Below, in pieces: positions 60,940 through 64,000 of a stretch of DNA of 64,000 nt. Location: the NCBI GenBank assembly GCA_021776825.1, contig JAJFFG010000034.1:1-64000 (forward strand). The letters run 5' to 3'. This stretch comes from Planctomycetota bacterium. GTDB taxonomy: Bacteria; Planctomycetota; JAJSAM01; JAJVHW01. How positions within the stretch are numbered: the first letter of the stretch is position 1; the number at the start of each line of letters is the position of its first letter. A program made the position numbers and the translations under genes. Below the pieces are notes generated by a model, which was given only the letters and a program-made list of their open reading frames with translations, did no database searches and had not been told where the DNA came from.

Positions 60940-62253
60940 ATGTCCGCTTCGCCGACCCGTCGACCGTGGCTCGAACGCCTCGCGCTCCACCGCCCGGAGC
61001 TGCGTGCATGGGCGATGTACGACTGGGGCAACTCAGCGTTCTTCACGACGGTCGTCACCGCGGTCTTCCCGCTGTACTTCGTCAGCATCGCTGCGCCCGA
61101 GCTGTCGTCGAGTGCGGCGACCGCGGCGTTCGGCTACATCACCACGATCGCGCTGTTCGCCCTCGCGGCGTTGGCGCCGCTGCTGGGCGCGGTGGCCGAC
61201 TACTCGGGGGCGCGGAAGCGCTTCCTCGCCGCGTTCATGCTGTTGGGCGTCCTGGCCACGGCGTCGCTCTACTTCGTCGACTCCGGTGATTGGAGACTCG
61301 GGATGGTGCTGTTCGGCATCGCCAATGTCGGCGCGTCCGGGTCACTGATCTTCTACGACGCCCTTCTGCCCCACGTGGCGGAGCGCGACGAGACGCACCG
61401 GCTGTCGACGGTGGCGTACGCCGCGGGGTACCTCGGCGGCGGAATCCTGCTCGCCGTGCAGCTCGTCGTCATCCTGAACCCCGGCATGTTCGGGCTGCCC
61501 GAGGGGACGCTGCCCACGCGGCTCGTGCTGGTCTCGGTGGCCGTCTGGTGGGTGGCGTTCTCGCTGCCAATCCTGCGTCGCGTGCCCGAGCCGCCGCGCA
61601 TCTCGCGACCGGGTGACGTCGAAGGAACGCCGCCGCTCCGCGCGGGAGTCCGGCGCCTGACGGTCACGATCCGCGAGCTGCGCCGGTACCGGCACGCACT
61701 CCTGATGATGGGGGCCTACCTCGTTTACGCCGACGGCATCGGCACCGTGTTCCGCATGGCCGGCATCTTCGCTGCGGAGCAGGGCTTCGAGACCGGCACG
61801 ATCATCGGTGCGTTGCTGCTGACACAGTTCATCGGCGTGCCGTGCGCCATCGGCTTCGGCTTCCTCGCACACCGCATCGGCGCGAAGGCGTCGATCCTCG
61901 GCGCGCTCGTCGTGTACGTGCTCGTCTGCCTGCTGGGAAGTCAGCTCGAGACGGCGGGCGACCTCTATCTGCTGGCCGCCGCCGTCGCGCTCGTGCAGGG
62001 CGGGACACAGGCGCTGAGCCGGTCGCTGTTCGCGTCCATGATCCCGACCGGATCGTCGGGCGAGTTCTTCGGCGTGCTCGCGGTCTGCGAGAAGGTCGCC
62101 GGGGTCGTCGGCCCGTTGGCGTTCGCGGTGGTGACCGACTGGACCGGATCGAGCCGCTACGCCGTGATGTCCGTGGCCGTGTTCTTCGTCGTCGGCGGGC
62201 TGATGCTCTGGCGCGTCGACGTCGAGGCGGGCCGCGACGCCGTGCGCGACTAG
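60940..62253 (+). CDS. MFS transporter, Atg22/UMF1-like
   Basis: The 437-residue protein has twelve hydrophobic segments and the hallmark WAMYDWGNSAFFTTVVTAVF near the N-terminus, then YITTIALFALAALAPLLGAV ADYSGARKRFL, and in the second half GALLLTQFIGVPCAIGFGFL and ALSRSLFASMIPTGSSGEFF. These match the UMF1/Atg22-like effluxer family. In fungi Atg22 releases amino acids from the vacuole; the bacterial substrate is unknown. Its stop codon lies in the first bases of a repeat element. Confidence 0.9.
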   Translation: MSASPTRRPWLERLALHRPELRAWAMYDWGNSAFFTTVVTAVFPLYFVSIAAPELSSSAATAAFGYITTIALFALAALAPLLGAVADYSGARKRFLAAFMLLGVLATASLYFVDSGDWRLGMVLFGIANVGASGSLIFYDALLPHVAERDETHRLSTVAYAAGYLGGGILLAVQLVVILNPGMFGLPEGTLPTRLVLVSVAVWWVAFSLPILRRVPEPPRISRPGDVEGTPPLRAGVRRLTVTIRELRRYRHALLMMGAYLVYADGIGTVFRMAGIFAAEQGFETGTIIGALLLTQFIGVPCAIGFGFLAHRIGAKASILGALVVYVLVCLLGSQLETAGDLYLLAAAVALVQGGTQALSRSLFASMIPTGSSGEFFGVLAVCEKVAGVVGPLAFAVVTDWTGSSRYAVMSVAVFFVVGGLMLWRVDVEAGRDAVRD

Positions 62254-62633
62254 CCGGCTGTCGGAGTTGCGGCCTCGACGGGCCCCGCGGCGTGGCGCGA
62301 CAGCCGGCTAGTTGTAGGCCGGCGGGGTGGCCAGTGGCGGTGGATCGCAGTGCCGCCCGTCCTCCGGAGGCACCACGGGCGGCGCTGCTCTCGAAACAGC
62401 TGCTCACGCCTTCGTAACGGTCAGTTGCAAGCGGGTGTGCGCCGTGCGGAGCATGGACCGCTCCGCCAAGCCGCTCTTGAGTCCGCCGTGCAGCGAGCGC
62501 CGAAACGTCGCACTCATGTCGGGATCAGTGTCCACGGCGGCCACGTTCTGGTGCCAGGCGGGGCCTCCAACTAGCAGCCTGTCGCGCCAGGGGTCTCTCG
62601 TACGGCGACGCGGCAACTCCGACAGGCGGCTAG
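62250..62633. mobile_element. 384-bp REPIN-like element with nested inverted repeats
   Basis: Two inverted units bound the gap between the convergent genes. Outer arms: CTAGCCGGCTGTCGGAGTTG C at 62250-62270 and its inverse at 62613-62633 with one mismatch. Inner arms: TGGCGCGACAGCCGGCTAGT TG at 62293-62314 and its inverse at 62568-62589 with two mismatches. Each end is itself a hairpin-forming palindrome starting and ending CTAG. The interior frame 62616-62404 (minus, 70 codons) has no recognised product. The left end supplies the stop of the MFS gene; the right end stops one base before the stop codon of the VWA gene. Confidence 0.7.
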
Positions 62634-64000
62634 CTACCGGCGCCGAACGACGCGCGCGAACGTCCGGTAGAAGTAGCGCAGCAGGATCACCCAGAGCGAC
62701 GACCCGCGCCGTGAGCCGCCGGTCAGCAGCACGCGCAGGTCGCGCTGATCGCCGGGTGACAACAGACCGCCGTCGAGGAGGTGCTCCTCGTGCGACTCCA
62801 TCGCCTGCTCCATCTTCATCTCGAGGGCGGTGCGCAGCTGCTCCAGGAACTCGCGCGAGGCCTGCTCGCTCTGCTCGCCGGCGAGCAACGCGAGGTGCGC
62901 CATCAGCAACGCTGCCTGCTTCATCGCCTCGGGCGGCGCCGGCGACGCCTCCAGCTGCTCGAGGAGCCGTCGCGTCAACTCCTTCAATGCCTCGAGCTGC
63001 TTGTCCGTCAGGTGGAACGCGGTCGCCGGATCGAGATCGTCGATCTCGATGAAGACATGCGACAGGCGTTCGATCTCGTGGCCGAAGTCTTGGCGTAGCT
63101 CGCCGCCGATCTCCTTCTGCTCGGCTTCGACGCGGCGCATCTCGGCGCGCAGCGTGTTCAACGTCTCGGCATCGTGACTGTGCTTGATGCCGTCGCGCAG
63201 AACGTCGCGTCGATCACGCAGCTGGACGATGCGCTGACCGCGCCGCGTGTCGGTGCGCGTGTGGTGCTCCAGCGTGTCGCGCACGTACTGATCGGTCGCG
63301 AAGACCTGGGCCCGGCCGATCTTCAGGCAATGCAGGCGGATGCGATCACCGAGCGCGTTGGCGACCTTCGACTCGTCCATCCGAGCCGCGCCGTCGGTGA
63401 CCACCAGGATCTCTGCGCCGGAGAGCGACGGCTGGTCCGCGATGTCGGAGCACGCCTGCAGGATCGCGCGTTCCAGGCACGTGCCGTTGCCGAGCGTCGC
63501 CTGTCGGGAGATGCTGCGGATGAGCGTGCCGTATGAACTCCGGTCGAGGGCCGTCGAGAGCGGTCCGACGCCGACGTCGAACGTGCGGAAGAAGACCTCG
63601 CCCATCTCGCTGCGATTGCGTTTCAGGAAGCGCAGCACGGCCGCCTTGGCGAGCGCGAAGCGATGCCGCAGCGCCATCGACCGCGACGTATCGAGTAGCA
63701 CGTAGACCTTCTGCTTCGAGGGCGATGGTTGGAAGTCGTCATCACCAGTGTCGATGGCCCGGATGCGGGGGGCCTTGGCCATCGGGAACACGAGCGTCCG
63801 GTTGGCGAGTCGCCGGAGGAACACCTCCTCCGGCAGCAGCCACTGGTCCGCGTAGACGTACCGCACGTCACTCCACGAGCGGATGAACTCGGCCTCGTAC
63901 TCCTCGCCGGCAGGGACCTCGATCATCGTCGCGTCACTGTCGGTCGGTACGGCCTCGGTCGACTCGCCGGTCGGAGCAGCGAGTTGCAGGACGTTGGCGA
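62634..64000 (-). CDS. VWA (von Willebrand factor A) domain protein, 5' partial
   Basis: The frame runs past the window edge with no stop, so the ATG at 63926 is not necessarily the start. The visible part has KQKVYVLLDTSRSMALRHRF with a DxSxS metal site, then EVFFRTFDVGVGPLS, LGNGTCLERAILQACSDIA and AEILVVTDGAARMDESKVAN in the VWA fold. A long helical region (ETLNTLRAEMRRVEAEQKEI) follows. It ends with a basic tail (YFYRTFARVVRRR). Proteins of this kind often work with a MoxR-type AAA ATPase, which would lie outside the window. Confidence 0.85.
   Translation of the reverse strand, partial: ANVLQLAAPTGESTEAVPTDSDATMIEVPAGEEYEAEFIRSWSDVRYVYADQWLLPEEVFLRRLANRTLVFPMAKAPRIRAIDTGDDDFQPSPSKQKVYVLLDTSRSMALRHRFALAKAAVLRFLKRNRSEMGEVFFRTFDVGVGPLSTALDRSSYGTLIRSISRQATLGNGTCLERAILQACSDIADQPSLSGAEILVVTDGAARMDESKVANALGDRIRLHCLKIGRAQVFATDQYVRDTLEHHTRTDTRRGQRIVQLRDRRDVLRDGIKHSHDAETLNTLRAEMRRVEAEQKEIGGELRQDFGHEIERLSHVFIEIDDLDPATAFHLTDKQLEALKELTRRLLEQLEASPAPPEAMKQAALLMAHLALLAGEQSEQASREFLEQLRTALEMKMEQAMESHEEHLLDGGLLSPGDQRDLRVLLTGGSRRGSSLWVILLRYFYRTFARVVRRR

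Noticed and set aside
62404-62616. 70-codon minus-strand frame inside the REPIN-like element
   Set aside because: No recognised motif and it overlaps one of the inverted arms; probably not coding.

Overview
The window is GC-rich and looks like a chromosomal segment of a member of the Planctomycetota. The evidence is the mixture of gene families: a secreted planctomycete-type cytochrome c (CIGCH) protein, several secreted alpha/alpha-toroid proteins of the prenyltransferase/squalene-oxidase repeat type, a formylglycine-generating-enzyme-like protein, an ECF sigma factor fused to a membrane anchor and an extracytoplasmic region, a Ser/Thr kinase, a histone-H1-like protein and many lipoproteins or secreted beta-sandwich proteins. 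The assignment to a phylum is an inference; no rRNA or tRNA gene was seen.

Layout. 1-1.9 kb: a DUF692/MNIO-family iron enzyme with a tiny coupled partner, then an orphan EF-Tu domain-3-like protein. 1.9-13.9 kb: a two-helix membrane protein pair (1904 and 10352), a GNAT acetyltransferase, two toroid proteins, a duplicated-domain secreted protein, a SUKH protein, small lipoproteins. 14.3-21.7 kb: Ser/Thr kinase, a decayed DUF817 gene, a membrane toroid protein, an FGE-like protein and a CAP-domain/P-domain secreted protein. 22-31 kb: the sigma factor-TM-carboxypeptidase-regulatory-like fusion, an XRE/zinc-ribbon regulator, a SprT-like protease, an SPFH/Arc-like pair with a palindromic operator and a pseudouridine synthase. 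31.5-41 kb: secreted beta-propeller and fibronectin-type proteins, a trypsin-like protease, another toroid protein and the cytochrome c protein. 41.5-45.4 kb: histone-like protein, cutA and an amino-acid ABC transporter operon. 45.4-46.5 kb: a REP cluster and its probable REP-associated tyrosine transposase. 47.2-54.8 kb: a complete F-type ATP synthase operon atpZ-I-B-E-F-H-A-G-D-C. 55-64 kb: two tandem REPINs, a DUF885 peptidase, an ArsR/SRPBCC pair, a thioredoxin-like lipoprotein, an Atg22-like transporter and a VWA protein that runs off the end.

The most striking theme is the intergenic space. At least five families of short palindromic or terminal-inverted-repeat elements can be read: MITE-1 (four copies of about 175 bp plus fragments), MITE-2 (two copies of about 160 bp with ends related to MITE-1), REP/REPIN hairpins (nine hairpins, with a RAYT transposase in the window), a 136-145 bp element in two copies, and a 384 bp REPIN-like element between the convergent MFS and VWA genes. 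The MITE ends are tandemly iterated in several copies, one MITE-2 sits in a MITE-1 remnant, and one MITE-2 forms the 5' end of an ORF.

Functionally the ATP synthase operon and ABC transporter are ordinary housekeeping units. The MNIO/partner pair, the sigma-factor fusion and a roughly 45-residue insertion in ATP synthase alpha are the most unusual protein-level observations.
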